Assembly: GCA_964458575.1 (NCBI GenBank) | Contig: CAYWMD010000097.1 | Span: 1 to 14,032, forward strand | Source: CAYWMD01 sp964458575 | Lineage (GTDB): Bacteria; Verrucomicrobiota; Verrucomicrobiia; Limisphaerales; JADLHS01 | Length of the DNA stretch: 14,032 bases | Direction: 5' to 3' | Part shown: positions 13,528 to 14,032 of the stretch, piece by piece | How positions within the stretch are numbered: the first letter of the stretch is position 1 | Layout of the letters: every line of letters starts with the position of its first letter | Made by a program: the position numbers and the translations under genes | The notes under the pieces: generated by a model | The model's input: the letters and a program-made list of their open reading frames with translations, nothing else | Told to the model about the DNA's origin: nothing | Database searches by the model: none

Positions 13528-14032
13528 TCCACCAAGATTCCTTTCCTTTCCGCAATTCCAATGACGGCTTGCGTGCCGGAATTGAATTCCAAAAAATCCT
13601 TCTCGATGCCGTCGCTGAAGATCACGCCGTTCTCGGCCATGCGCGATTCGAGAATCAGCGGCGTTTCGGGCGTGACGCGGCCAAATACCAGCGAGGTGCC
13701 CGTCGTTTTCGTCGGGAACGGTTCGCGCACGGTGTAGAACAGGTAGTTCGCATCCCAGGCGAACTCGGTCTTCACGTTCAAGCGGACCTTGCGGTCGGCG
13801 TTTTTTCCTGATGCTGCCGTCATCCCAGCCACTACCTGTCGAGTAATTGCCGAACCCGCTGATTGGGTAATGGCGGCTGCTCCGGTGAGCAGGCTTTTGA
13901 GCCACCCGGTCGAACCCATACCCGTTGAAACGATCACGCCACTCGACGATTGCGTCTCGCTCGTCTCGCCACTGCGAATGAGATAACGGGCCGAGCAATG
14001 CGTCTTCGGGCCGATGAACAGATCGTTCACGC
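13524..14032 (-). CDS. NAD-kinase-like protein, C-terminal part (N-terminus outside window)
   Basis: The C-terminal ~168 residues of a protein resembling ATP-NAD kinases. NDLFIG, then SSSGVIVSTGMGSTGW matches the NAD-kinase pattern S-D-G-(I/V)-x-V-S-T-(P/G)-x-G-S-T, followed by VREPFPTKTTGT and ENGVIFSDGIEKDFLEFNSGT, as in the NAD-kinase-like subfamily often annotated as 'sugar kinase'. The ATP-site GGDGT motif should lie upstream, beyond the right edge, so catalytic competence cannot be judged. The first visible GTG (14030) is almost surely internal. Its role could be phosphorylating NAD+ or an ADP-ribose-like product; the family match is good, the substrate is inferred. It is the most upstream gene seen in the operon, and the operon's promoter must be beyond the window. 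Confidence 0.8.
   Translation of the reverse strand, partial: VNDLFIGPKTHCSARYLIRSGETSETQSSSGVIVSTGMGSTGWLKSLLTGAAAITQSAGSAITRQVVAGMTAASGKNADRKVRLNVKTEFAWDANYLFYTVREPFPTKTTGTSLVFGRVTPETPLILESRMAENGVIFSDGIEKDFLEFNSGTQAVIGIAERKGILVE

Noticed and set aside
13528..13998. Longer N-terminus for the GH18-like protein
   Set aside because: The added 157 residues are an out-of-frame reading of the NAD-kinase-like gene.

Overview
The window looks like chromosomal DNA from a high-GC, Gram-negative environmental bacterium, most likely a member of the Verrucomicrobiota or a related PVC lineage. That guess rests on the style of the secreted glycosidases (GH29 with a discoidin-like tail, a GH84-like enzyme), the weak ribosome-binding sites of the secreted-protein genes, and the combination of gene families. 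No rRNA or marker gene is present, so the placement is an inference.

Left third (1-6165): an inverted pair of REP-like palindromes at the edge; a minus-strand gene for a secreted beta-propeller protein; then, divergently, two plus-strand genes for secreted glycosidases, an alpha-L-fucosidase-like GH29 enzyme and a GH84-like beta-N-acetylglucosaminidase. These three fit extracellular breakdown of fucose- and N-acetylhexosamine-containing glycans.

Middle (6166-6638): a 473-base gap between converging transcription units. It holds a cluster of short hairpins and an intrinsic terminator oriented for the minus strand, so it is probably the 3' end of the large minus-strand operon or a small RNA.

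Right half (6639-14032, all minus strand): nine tightly packed genes, each of the eight junctions overlapping by 1-8 bases, so this is one operon whose promoter lies beyond the right edge. In transcription order: an NAD-kinase-like protein (N-terminus cut off by the window), a membrane-anchored GH18-like TIM-barrel protein, a fusion of a cyclic-phosphate-processing receiver-like domain (cREC) to an ADP-ribosylglycohydrolase, a YdjM-like polytopic membrane protein, a small four-helix membrane protein, RNA 2'-phosphotransferase KptA/Tpt1, nicotinamidase PncA, a fusion of a nucleoside 2-deoxyribosyltransferase-like domain to a Nudix hydrolase, and a second ADP-ribosylglycohydrolase.

The soluble enzymes make a coherent pathway. 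KptA consumes NAD+ while removing an RNA 2'-phosphate and yields nicotinamide plus ADP-ribose 1'',2''-cyclic phosphate. PncA takes the nicotinamide. The cREC domain, ADP-ribosylglycohydrolases and Nudix domain are suited to processing the ADP-ribose product, and an NAD-kinase-like protein heads the operon. This NAD+/ADP-ribose module, with three membrane-associated proteins of unknown purpose built into it, is the most notable content. The family assignments come from motifs read by eye; the pathway and its link to RNA repair or nucleic-acid ADP-ribosylation are inference.
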